NCBI GenBank assembly: GCA_021732945.1
Contig: JAKFWB010000515.1
Coordinates: 1 to 11,483 of the forward strand
Direction of reading: 5' to 3'
Origin: Porphyrobacter sp.
GTDB lineage: Bacteria; Pseudomonadota; Alphaproteobacteria; Sphingomonadales; Sphingomonadaceae
DNA: 11,483 nucleotides
Part shown: piece by piece, positions 5,387 to 11,483 of the stretch
Layout: the number at the start of each line of letters is the position of its first letter
Position numbering within the stretch: position 1 is the stretch's first letter
Position numbers and translations under genes: made by a program
Notes under the pieces: generated by a model
The model's database searches: none
Told to the model about the DNA's origin: nothing
What the model saw: only the letters and a program-made list of their open reading frames with translations

Positions 5387-7981
5387 ATGAAGTGGGGACT
5401 CTTTCTCGGCGCGGCGCTGATCGCGGCCGCATCAGCCAATGCGAGCGCCAAGGACAAGGATGCCAAGGACAAGGGCAAAGACAAGAACGCGGTCGAAGCC
5501 GCAGCCGAAAGCGAGGCACCAAAGCCGATCGACACCTTCGTCATGCCCTTTCAGAAATCCGCAGGGCTCTTCCCGCTTTACCGCGATACCAAAACCGGTG
5601 AGGTCTTTCTCGAAATCAATGCCGACCAGATCGGCAAGGAATTCATCTACTTTACCTATACCGAAAATGGCCCGGCCGAGACGGGTCACTTTCGCGGCAA
5701 TTTCCGCGACAACCGGATCATCACGTTCAACCGGAAGTATGACCGCATCGAGGTCGAGGCGGTCAACACCAGTTTCTACTTCGATCCCGCCAATGCGCTG
5801 TCCCGATCAGCCGATGCCAACATCGCCCGCGCGCCGATTGGCAGCGGCAAGATTGTTGCCGCAAGCGCAGACGGCAAACGCCTCCTGGTATCGGCCAGTG
5901 CCCTGCTGAAGGGTCAGGCGCTGCACCGGATCACCCCGTGGGTATCGCCCGACGACAAGCCCGGATCGAACTTCGTGCTGGGCGAGCTATCCGACGGCAA
6001 GACCCAGATTGCCGATTATCGGTCGTTCCCCGAAAACACCGACATCCGCGTCGAATATGTGTTCGATAACCCGAACGCGGTGCGCTACGCCGCCGCTGAT
6101 GTCACCGATTCCCGCTCGGTGGCAATCCTCGTGCAGCATTCGTTTCTTGAAATGCCCAAACCCGGTTTTGAGCCGCGCCTGGACGATTTCCGGGTTGGCT
6201 ATTTCACCAACCAGACGACCGATCTGACCTCAGCCGATGTCGCGCCCTATCGCGACGTGATCAATCGCTGGAGGCTCGAAAAGAAGAACCCGGATGCTGT
6301 GCTTTCGGACCCGGTCAAGCCGATCACCTTCTGGATCGAGAACACCACGCCGGTCGAACTGCGCGACATCATCCGCAATGCGACCCTTGCCTGGAACAGC
6401 GCCTTTGAGGCGGCGGGCTTCACCCATGCGGTCGAGGTGCAAATCCAGCCCGACAATGCCGACTGGCACGCAGGTGACATCCGTTACAACGTGCTGCGCT
6501 GGACGTCCTCCCCCAACCCGCCGTTCGGCGGCTATGGGCCCAGCTTCACCAATCCGCGCACGGGTGAGATCATCGGCGCGGATATCATGCTGGAATATGT
6601 CTATCTCACCAACCGGATCACCTTTGAGCAGATCTTTGATACTGCCGCTCTTCCCGTGCAATCCGGCGCTGCGCCCGGCCATCGCGATCAGGATGGCCGC
6701 TGGTGTTCCTTCGGCAGCGAATTGCAAGCCAAGCTGATCACAGCGCGTGCCATGCTGATGGCCAAGGGCGCGAGCGATGCCGAGATCAAGCGCCTGATCG
6801 AAGAAGAGCTCTACTATCTCGTGCTGCACGAAGTCGGGCACACGCTGGGCCTTAATCACAACATGCGCTCGTCCAGCAGCGTGCCGCTGTCGGCGCTTGC
6901 GCAGCCGACGACAGCGCCGGTCAATTCGGTTATGGATTATCCTGCGGTCAACGTGGCGCGGCCCGGTGAGCCGCAGGGGCAGTTCGCGGTGACCAAGCCG
7001 GGCCCCTATGATCGTTGGGCGATCGAATTTGGATACACCCCTAACAAGGACGCGCTCGGCACAATCCTCGCCCGCTCGACCGAGCCTGCGCTCGCCTTTG
7101 CCAATGATTCCGAAGATATGCGCGCGCCGGGCGTGCATATTGATCCGCGGGTAATGATCGATGATCTGTCGGACGATCCGATTGGCTGGGCAGGACAGCA
7201 GGCGCTTCTGATCGATCAGACGCTGGCGGTGCTGCCCGAACGGATGCTGGAATCGGGGGAAAGCTACCAATCGCTGCTGAACGGCTACCTGATCCTGACA
7301 GGTCAGCGCGCGGCGGCAGCCAATGTCGCCTCGCGCTGGATTGGCGGGGTGTTCACCAACCGATCGGTGGTAGGACAGCCGGGCGCGGCGCAGCCCTTCG
7401 TTCCGGTGCCTGTCGCCGAGCAGCGGCGGGCGCTTGCCGTGATCAACCGGATCGCCTTTGCGCCCGATGCTTTCAGTGCCGGGGAAGCCCTGCTCAGCCG
7501 GTTGCAGCTTCAGCGGCGCGGGTTCGATTCGTTTGGCCGCAATATCGATCCCTTGCCCCATGCGCGGGCGCTGAACACGCAGCGCTCGCTGCTCAACCAC
7601 CTGATGCATCCGAACGTCCTGACGCGTCTGACCGATACTCGGCGTTACGGTGGGGACTACCCGGTCAGCACCTATCTGCGCGAATTGACCGGCGTGATGT
7701 TCGATGCCGACCGGGTCACGGCGGTGAACACCTATCGGCAGAACTTGCAGGTGGAATATCTCACGCGCCTGATCGGGATTGCAGCGGGCATGGGCGGCGG
7801 GGTCGAACAGACCCCCTACGGTCCGGTGCCGCAGCCGGGGTATGACTACATCGCCCGGTCGGCAGCGCTGGCGAGCATCGCCCGGATCAAGGTGATCGCT
7901 GCGGGCGCGGCGACGGACGAAGACACCCGGGTGCACCGCGCACACCTGCGCTCGCTGATCGCAGCCTTTGAACGGCGGTGA
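5387..7981 (+). CDS. Secreted zinc-dependent metalloprotease (metzincin-like, DUF5117/DUF4953 family)
   Basis: An 864-residue exported protease. A signal peptide (residues 1-21, cleavage probably ASA/KDKD) is followed by a Lys/Asp-rich linker. Next is a long beta-rich segment (FPLYRDTKTGEVFLEI, FRDNRIITFNR) that matches the DUF5118/DUF5117 region. The catalytic domain holds HEVGHTLGLNH at 481-491, giving zinc ligands H481, H485 and H491 with E482 as base. The Met-turn is VMDYP with M516. Together HExxHxxGxxH and a Met-turn define the metzincin clan. The 340-residue C-terminus (RWIGGVFTNRS, LNHLMHPNVLTRL, YLRELTGVMF) fits the family's DUF4953 part. The substrate is unknown; an outer-membrane or periplasmic role in peptide scavenging or quality control is only a guess. 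The start at 5387 is chosen for GGGGGA seven bases upstream and because it places the signal peptide at the N-terminus. It follows the GNAT-like gene by 130 bases; no clear promoter is seen. Confidence 0.9.
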   Translation: MKWGLFLGAALIAAASANASAKDKDAKDKGKDKNAVEAAAESEAPKPIDTFVMPFQKSAGLFPLYRDTKTGEVFLEINADQIGKEFIYFTYTENGPAETGHFRGNFRDNRIITFNRKYDRIEVEAVNTSFYFDPANALSRSADANIARAPIGSGKIVAASADGKRLLVSASALLKGQALHRITPWVSPDDKPGSNFVLGELSDGKTQIADYRSFPENTDIRVEYVFDNPNAVRYAAADVTDSRSVAILVQHSFLEMPKPGFEPRLDDFRVGYFTNQTTDLTSADVAPYRDVINRWRLEKKNPDAVLSDPVKPITFWIENTTPVELRDIIRNATLAWNSAFEAAGFTHAVEVQIQPDNADWHAGDIRYNVLRWTSSPNPPFGGYGPSFTNPRTGEIIGADIMLEYVYLTNRITFEQIFDTAALPVQSGAAPGHRDQDGRWCSFGSELQAKLITARAMLMAKGASDAEIKRLIEEELYYLVLHEVGHTLGLNHNMRSSSSVPLSALAQPTTAPVNSVMDYPAVNVARPGEPQGQFAVTKPGPYDRWAIEFGYTPNKDALGTILARSTEPALAFANDSEDMRAPGVHIDPRVMIDDLSDDPIGWAGQQALLIDQTLAVLPERMLESGESYQSLLNGYLILTGQRAAAANVASRWIGGVFTNRSVVGQPGAAQPFVPVPVAEQRRALAVINRIAFAPDAFSAGEALLSRLQLQRRGFDSFGRNIDPLPHARALNTQRSLLNHLMHPNVLTRLTDTRRYGGDYPVSTYLRELTGVMFDADRVTAVNTYRQNLQVEYLTRLIGIAAGMGGGVEQTPYGPVPQPGYDYIARSAALASIARIKVIAAGAATDEDTRVHRAHLRSLIAAFERR

Positions 7982-8154
7982 TGGGCGACAATATGGTGCC
8001 ACAAGGCCGTTGGGTCATGCGGACCGGCCAGCCTTGCGCGCCAAATGCGCAGGAAAACGGAAAGCAGCCATGCGAAGGGTCAATTTGCCAGCTGCAGGCC
8101 CCGGTTAGGCCGGTATAGACCCCCTCTAGGCCCGTTTTGCTTGGCCATTGGCGG

Positions 8155-8170
8155 TGTTTCACGTGAAACA
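8155..8170. other. parS: parS centromere site (ParB binding)
   Basis: TGTTTCACGTGAAACA is a perfect 16-base palindrome identical to the widely conserved bacterial parS consensus bound by chromosomal ParB. It lies 12 bases beyond the 3' end of tRNA-Tyr in a gene-free gap. ParB loads here as a CTP-dependent clamp, spreads along the DNA, and with ParA segregates the origin region. The remainder of the 7982-8182 gap shows no gene or clear terminator that I can support. Confidence 0.92.
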
Positions 8171-8182
8171 TTTGCGGGAATA

Positions 8183-8268
8183 TGGTGGACAGGGCTGGAT
8201 TCGAACCAGCGTACGCTCTCGCGGGCAGATTTACAGTCTGCTGCCATTAACCACTCGGCCACCTGTCC
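8183..8268 (-). tRNA. tRNA-Tyr(GUA)
   Basis: A complete class II tRNA of 86 bases. The acceptor stem GGACAGG pairs with CCTGTCC, followed by discriminator A and an encoded CCA (8185-8183). The D arm has GCC/GGC, and the anticodon arm GCAGA/TCTGC carries the loop CTGTAAA with anticodon GTA (8234-8232). A 14-base variable arm (CCGCGAGAGCGTAC) and the T arm GCTGG-TTCGAAT-CCAGC complete it. The long variable arm and GUA anticodon fit bacterial tRNA-Tyr. It stands alone on the minus strand between the metalloprotease and rlmB genes. Confidence 0.98.
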
Positions 8269-8277
8269 ACACAGTCC

Positions 8278-8327
8278 CCTGCTTGAGGGGGGGCATTCCT
8301 GAGCGTCTGACGCTCTGAAAAAGCAGG
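8278..8327. repeat. Nested inverted repeats between tRNA-Tyr and rlmB
   Basis: CCTGCTT (8278-8284) and AAGCAGG (8321-8327) form a perfect seven-base outer stem. It encloses GAGCGTC-T-GACGCTC (8301-8315), an odd-centred palindrome. Further right, CCCCTGC (8393-8399) and GCAGGGG (8402-8408) form another near-palindrome. There is no T-run typical of a terminator on either side. It may belong to the rlmB 5' leader or to the tRNA-Tyr promoter; no function can be assigned. Confidence 0.4.
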
Positions 8328-8441
8328 CGGTCCGTGTCCGGGTCCGCCGCCGAGAGGCGCCCCTTTGGCGAAGCACTGCTTGCCTGTCAATGCCCCTGCT
8401 GGCAGGGGGCGCGTTTGGAAAAGCGCCAGTCGGGACAGAAC

Positions 8442-9233
8442 ATGATCAAAGCTGAAAAGAAGCGCGCCCTCAGAGGCCGGGCAGGCCGGATGAAGGGCGG
8501 GCGCGGGTCAGGCCGGGCCAGTACCGGGCAGGTCCGCCTGTGGGGCCGCCACGCGGTGGAAGCTGCGCTCAAGAACCCCGAACGCCAGCATCGCAAGCTA
8601 TGGGCCACGCCCGAGGGTCTCGAAAGCCTCGACGGCGAATTGCCTGCGGGCTTCCCGGTCGAACATGCCCAGGCAGTCGATCTTGGGCGGCTGGTGGCCA
8701 AGGACGCCCCGCATCAGGGGTTGGTGCTGGAATGCGCGCCGCTGGAGGATGTCTTCCTCGATGAAATCACCGAAGCCGAAGCCGCCCGCCCAATCGTGGT
8801 GCTCGATCAGGTCACCGATCCGCACAATGTCGGTGCGATCCTGCGCTCGGCGGCAGCGTTCAATGCCGCCGCGATTGTTACACAAGATCGCCACGCACCG
8901 CCCGAAGGCGGAGTGCTAGCCAAGGCCGCATCGGGCGCACTGGAGACGGTGCCATGGGTGCGAGTGGTGAACCTCGCTCGCGCGCTCGATGAACTGGCAG
9001 AGGCCGGATATTGGCGGATCGGGCTCACCGGCACCGCCGATGCCGTGCTGGCCGATGTGATGCCCGCTGGACCGATCGTGATCGTGCTGGGCGCGGAAGG
9101 CGAAGGCATGCGGCAGAATATCGCTGCACACTGTGACGTGCTGGCGAAGCTGCCAATTGCCTCCGCCATCGAAAGCCTCAACGTCTCCAACGCTGCGGCA
9201 ATTGCGCTTTATGCGATCGCCACGCGCGGCTAG
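8442..9233 (+). CDS. rlmB: 23S rRNA (guanosine-2'-O-)-methyltransferase RlmB
   Basis: A SpoU-family enzyme of the SPOUT superfamily, expected to methylate the 2'-O of G2251 in the P-loop of 23S rRNA using S-adenosylmethionine. The 263-residue protein begins with a basic leader (AEKKRALRGRAGRMKGGRG), then the substrate-binding N-terminal domain starting LWGRHAVEAAL. The catalytic knot follows with all three motifs: DQVTDPHNVGAILRSAAAFN (122-141, with N129 and R135), VLGAEGEGM (215-223) and IASAIESLNVSNA (239-251). The ATG at 8442 is chosen because GGGAC lies five bases upstream; M17 (8490) is an alternative that would drop the basic tail. The family also includes TrmH-type tRNA enzymes, but the N-terminal domain and length favour RlmB. 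The lipoprotein gene follows 46 bases downstream on the same strand. Confidence 0.9.
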   Translation: MIKAEKKRALRGRAGRMKGGRGSGRASTGQVRLWGRHAVEAALKNPERQHRKLWATPEGLESLDGELPAGFPVEHAQAVDLGRLVAKDAPHQGLVLECAPLEDVFLDEITEAEAARPIVVLDQVTDPHNVGAILRSAAAFNAAAIVTQDRHAPPEGGVLAKAASGALETVPWVRVVNLARALDELAEAGYWRIGLTGTADAVLADVMPAGPIVIVLGAEGEGMRQNIAAHCDVLAKLPIASAIESLNVSNAAAIALYAIATRG

Positions 9234-9279
9234 ACCTTGCGCTGCACATAAGCGCCAGGCGCACCAAGGGGGAATGACA

Positions 9280-10188
9280 ATGCCGAACCTGACCACCATC
9301 CGCCTCAGGGCCGCTGCGATGCTGGCGGGCCTCGCGCTCGCATTGTCGGGCTGCTTCGTGACGCCCGGCAAGTTCACGTCAGAAATGGCCTTGACCGGGC
9401 CAGACAGCTTCACGTTCCGCTATGATGGCGAGATTTTCTTTCTCGGCCTGTCAAAGCTGGCACAGATGAGCGCGGCGGCAGAGGACAGCTTCACCGCCAG
9501 TTGCTTTGACGATGAATCCTTCGAAAGCCGCGATTGCACCGCCGAAGAAGAAGCCGCCCAGCGCGAAGATTGGGAAGCGGGCACCGCCGCGCGAGCTCAG
9601 GAAGCCAAGGAAAAGGCCAAGCAAATGGCAGCGATCATGGGCGGGATCGATCCCTCCGATCCGAAGGCCTCCGATGAACTGGTCAAGCTGCTGCAACGCC
9701 AGAAGGGTTGGGAGCGCGTGGTGCACAAGGGCGACGGGGTGTTCGATGTCAGCTACCGGGTCTCGGGCACTTTAGGCCATGATTTCCTGTTCCCGATGAT
9801 CGAGGGCTTTCCGGCAACCAACCCCTTCGTCCAGATGATCCAGCGCAAGGGCGGCCAAGTGCGCATCAATGCGCCGGGGTTTGCGGCGCAAAGCGGCGAA
9901 GCGGGCGGCGGTATCGGCGCGATGCTGGGCATGGGCTCGCTCGCCGGATTGGCAGCGCTTGGCGCGGCAGAGCAAGCTGGTGAGGCGGGGAGCGGGGCCG
10001 AGGCCCTGCCCGGCATCCCGATGATGGAAGGCACCTTCACCCTCCGTGCCGGACCGGGCATGCGCATTCTCGCCAACAACACCGATGAAGGGCCCGAAGC
10101 CAGCTCCGATGGCGGCGAAGTGCTGCGCTGGCAGATCGGTCCGCGCTCCACGCAGGCGCCCACTGCGCTGATCATTGCCGCGCGCTGA
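9280..10188 (+). CDS. Predicted lipoprotein of unknown function
   Basis: A 302-residue envelope lipoprotein that I do not recognise. The N-terminus has a basic region, a hydrophobic core and the lipobox LALSGC, so C25 should be lipidated after signal peptidase II cleavage. The mature protein has a beta-like start (FTSEMALTGPDSFTFRYDGE), an acidic and then Lys/Ala-rich helical stretch (AEEEAAQREDWEAGTAARAQ and following), and a VVHKGDGVFDVSYRVSG segment. A Gly/Ala-rich linker (AGGGIGAMLGMGSLAGLAAL) leads to a final beta-like part (GTFTLRAGPGMRILANNTDE). ATG 9280 is chosen because AAGGGGG (9266-9272) is seven bases upstream; ATG 9274 is in frame but too close. It may be cotranscribed with rlmB, though the functions look unrelated. 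Confidence 0.8.
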   Translation: MPNLTTIRLRAAAMLAGLALALSGCFVTPGKFTSEMALTGPDSFTFRYDGEIFFLGLSKLAQMSAAAEDSFTASCFDDESFESRDCTAEEEAAQREDWEAGTAARAQEAKEKAKQMAAIMGGIDPSDPKASDELVKLLQRQKGWERVVHKGDGVFDVSYRVSGTLGHDFLFPMIEGFPATNPFVQMIQRKGGQVRINAPGFAAQSGEAGGGIGAMLGMGSLAGLAALGAAEQAGEAGSGAEALPGIPMMEGTFTLRAGPGMRILANNTDEGPEASSDGGEVLRWQIGPRSTQAPTALIIAAR

Positions 10189-10201
10189 ATGTTCGGAAGG
10201 T

Positions 10202-10236
10202 AAAACAAAACCCGCCAGCCAGATCGGCCGGCGGGT
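10202..10236 (-). terminator. Rho-independent terminator, distal of two downstream of hup
   Basis: CCCGCC (10211-10216) pairs with GGCGGG (10230-10235), with extra inner GCC/GGC pairing. On the minus strand the hairpin is followed by TTTTGTTTTA, a good terminator tail. On the plus strand only TCCTT follows, so it would stop the convergent lipoprotein transcript less well. Confidence 0.75.
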
Positions 10237-10252
10237 CCTTGCCCGACTGGCT

Positions 10253-10280
10253 TAAACAAGAACCGCCGCCAAGAAGCGGC
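10253..10280 (-). terminator. Proximal terminator-like hairpin of hup
   Basis: On the minus strand GCCGC, a six-base loop TTCTTG and GCGGC are followed by GGTTCTTGTTTAA. The hairpin begins ten bases after the hup stop. The stem is short and the T-run interrupted, so it may act together with the stronger hairpin further on. Confidence 0.5.
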
Positions 10281-10289
10281 AGCGCGATA

Positions 10290-10562
10290 TCAGTTCACAG
10301 CGTCCTTCAAGCCCTTGCCCGCCTTGAACTTCGGCTGATTGGAGGCCTTGATCTTCATCGGCTCACCCGTGCGCGGATTACGCCCCGTGGATGCCTTGCG
10401 CTTGGCCACCGAGAAGGTGCCAAAGCCGACCAAGCGGACCTCGTCGCCGCCTGACAGCGCCTTGGTGATCGAATCAAAGACACTCTCGACTGCGTTTGAA
10501 GCATCGCTCTTGGACAGGCCACTTGAGTCAGCGACGGCGCTGATAAGGTCGTTCTTGTTCAT
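10290..10562 (-). CDS. hup: DNA-binding protein HU
   Basis: A 90-residue histone-like nucleoid protein that binds and bends DNA without sequence preference as a dimer. It starts MNKNDLISAVADSSGLSKSD, continues with the dimer core GGDEVRLVGFGTFSV, and has the DNA-gripping arm KASTGRNPRTGEPMKI with the intercalating-proline segment RNPRTG. It ends FKAGKGLKDAVN. The length is exactly that of the family. The features are those of HU rather than IHF, whose C-terminus extends differently. GAGGGGG sits upstream of the ATG (10562-10560). It follows lon on the same strand with a 247-base gap, the same order as lon-hupB in E. coli. The gap suggests that hup has its own promoter. Two terminator hairpins lie downstream. 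Confidence 0.97.
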   Translation of the reverse strand: MNKNDLISAVADSSGLSKSDASNAVESVFDSITKALSGGDEVRLVGFGTFSVAKRKASTGRNPRTGEPMKIKASNQPKFKAGKGLKDAVN

Positions 10563-10809
10563 GCGGGAACCCCCTCGCTTCAGAATAGCATCGTAAACGT
10601 CGTGAATCGCACGTGTCGAAAGCGTGCAGGTTGAGACGTTTTTGAATCGGCTGTCAAAGGCAAATAGCCTGCCTTGCCAGCCCCATTCAAATGCCGCGGG
10701 GTTTCTGTGCCCAGCAGGGCTTTCCCGAGGCGCAACGCACCGACTGCCGTCTTCTACGAAAAGCATGCAACCCGCCGCGAATCACGACTGGTGCGGGCCT
10801 TCTAACGGC
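10563..10809 (-). promoter_or_regulatory. lon-hup intergenic region, probable hup promoter
   Basis: This 247-base gap holds no gene. A perfect TTGACA (10657-10652, minus strand) lies about 90 bases before hup, but the base run 17 bases later (TCAACC) is a poor -10. Just after lon, CCCGC/GCGGG (10797-10771) with a long loop followed by TTGCATGCTTTT could be a weak lon terminator. A short inverted repeat GCACG/CGTGC (10609-10627) is also present. All assignments are tentative. Confidence 0.35.
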
Positions 10810-11483
10810 TCAATGCGCGGTTGGCACCTCTGAACCCGCTGGATTCGCCGCCGGATTGGTGCCACTTGTCGGATGGCCCGGCTGGCTGGCGAGATCATCG
10901 GCTTCGGTCCACTCGATCGCCACCAGCGGCTCGGTCAGCGCAAGGGCCAGCACCTCGTCCACGTGGCTGACCGGGATGATTGACAGCCCTTCTTTCACAT
11001 TGGCCGGGATTTCGGCGAGATCCTTGACGTTGTCTTCAGGGATCAAGACGGTGGTGATCCCGCCCCGCAGCGCAGCGAGCAGCTTTTCCTTCAGCCCGCC
11101 AATTGGCAGCACCCGGCCTCTCAGGGTCACTTCACCCGTCATCGCCACATCAGGGCGCACCGTGATGCCGGTGAGGGTCGAAACGATCGAGGTGACCATG
11201 CCAATCCCGGCGCTTGGCCCATCCTTGGGCACGGCGCCTTCGGGCAAGTGGATGTGCACGTTCTTGCGCTGGAACAGACTTGGCTTGATACCGTAAGCAT
11301 GTGCGCGTGCCTTGACGAAACTGAAGGCAGCAGAGACGCTTTCGTTCATCACCTGACCCAGCTTGCCAGTGGTCTTAACCTCGCCCTTGCCGGGGGTGGT
11401 GACGCTTTCGATGGTCAGCAGCTCGCCGCCGACCGAAGTCCACGCCAGACCGGTCACTGCGCCAACCTGCGCCTCTTCTTCGC
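10810..11483 (-). CDS. lon: ATP-dependent Lon protease, C-terminal part
   Basis: The last 224 codons of Lon, the cytoplasmic AAA+ serine protease that degrades misfolded and regulatory proteins; the gene starts outside the window. The visible part is the proteolytic domain. It runs from [20 protein letters not shown] through [19 protein letters not shown] to [16 protein letters not shown], which carries the catalytic serine (codon 11214-11212). [13 protein letters not shown] follows with the catalytic lysine (second K, codon 11085-11083), which is 43 residues downstream as in E. coli (S679/K722). The ATPase and N-terminal domains are not seen. After the conserved domain there is a tail of about 30 residues rich in Pro, Ala and Asn ([20 protein letters not shown]), longer than in E. 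coli and probably disordered. hup lies downstream. Confidence 0.97.
   Translation of the reverse strand, partial: EEEAQVGAVTGLAWTSVGGELLTIESVTTPGKGEVKTTGKLGQVMNESVSAAFSFVKARAHAYGIKPSLFQRKNVHIHLPEGAVPKDGPSAGIGMVTSIVSTLTGITVRPDVAMTGEVTLRGRVLPIGGLKEKLLAALRGGITTVLIPEDNVKDLAEIPANVKEGLSIIPVSHVDEVLALALTEPLVAIEWTEADDLASQPGHPTSGTNPAANPAGSEVPTAH

Noticed and set aside
6230..8002. 590-codon open frame on the minus strand opposite the metalloprotease
   Set aside because: Antisense shadow of a well-supported gene in GC-rich DNA; rich in Arg/His/Gly, with no recognisable domain or ribosome site.
7887..8171. Minus-strand open frame starting MFHVKH
   Set aside because: The start codons are simply the parS palindrome read as protein; no ribosome site, and the rest is antisense to the metalloprotease 3' end.
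8045..8302. Plus-strand open frame containing GLDSNQRTLSRADLQSAA
   Set aside because: This is the well-known artefact of translating the antisense of a tRNA gene; it lies across tRNA-Tyr.
10609..10627. GCACG/CGTGC inverted repeat upstream of hup
   Set aside because: Only five base pairs in GC-rich DNA; expected by chance and not at a telling distance from any promoter.

Overview
The window is gene-dense, high-GC chromosomal DNA from an alphaproteobacterium, most likely a sphingomonad of the Erythrobacter/Porphyrobacter type. I infer this from the codon usage, from the close protein matches to alphaproteobacterial housekeeping families as I remember them, from the four-base GTGA overlap in a psd-pssA pair, and from a GAAC-N7-GAAC LexA-type operator, the alphaproteobacterial form. 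No insertion sequences, phage genes, CRISPR arrays or other signs of recent transfer are visible.

Left part (1-3928). rpsB (ribosomal protein S2) runs leftwards off the window. Its 5' leader contains nested and interlocking inverted repeats that can be drawn as an RNA pseudoknot, a candidate autoregulatory element. Divergent from it is a small single-span membrane protein gene directly downstream of a LexA-type operator, so probably a DNA-damage-induced gene. Next comes a leftward lipid block. A ketoacyl-ACP synthase III of the Pseudomonas PA3286 (FabH2) type is followed after 60 bp by phosphatidylserine decarboxylase (psd), which overlaps phosphatidylserine synthase (pssA) by four bases. PssA and Psd carry out the last two steps of phosphatidylethanolamine synthesis, and the synthase could feed acyl chains into the same pathway.

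Middle (4033-8268). Divergent from the lipid block is a protein with a C-terminal GNAT/FemAB-like acyltransferase half, then a large secreted metzincin-like zinc metalloprotease with HExxHxxGxxH and a Met-turn. After it come a perfect 16-bp parS centromere palindrome (ParB site) and a tRNA-Tyr(GUA) gene on the minus strand with its CCA encoded. The parS site suggests the window lies in the replication-origin domain.

Right part (8269-11483). rlmB (23S rRNA Gm2251 methyltransferase) and a lipoprotein of unknown function read rightwards. They converge on hup (HU protein), which follows lon (3' end only) on the minus strand, the same lon-hup order as in E. coli. Two hairpins with T-rich tails lie between the lipoprotein gene and hup and terminate hup transcription.

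Most genes are ordinary housekeeping genes. The most interesting items are the candidate rpsB leader pseudoknot, the LexA-box/small membrane protein pair, the parS site, and the KSIII-psd-pssA operon with its divergent GNAT-like partner.
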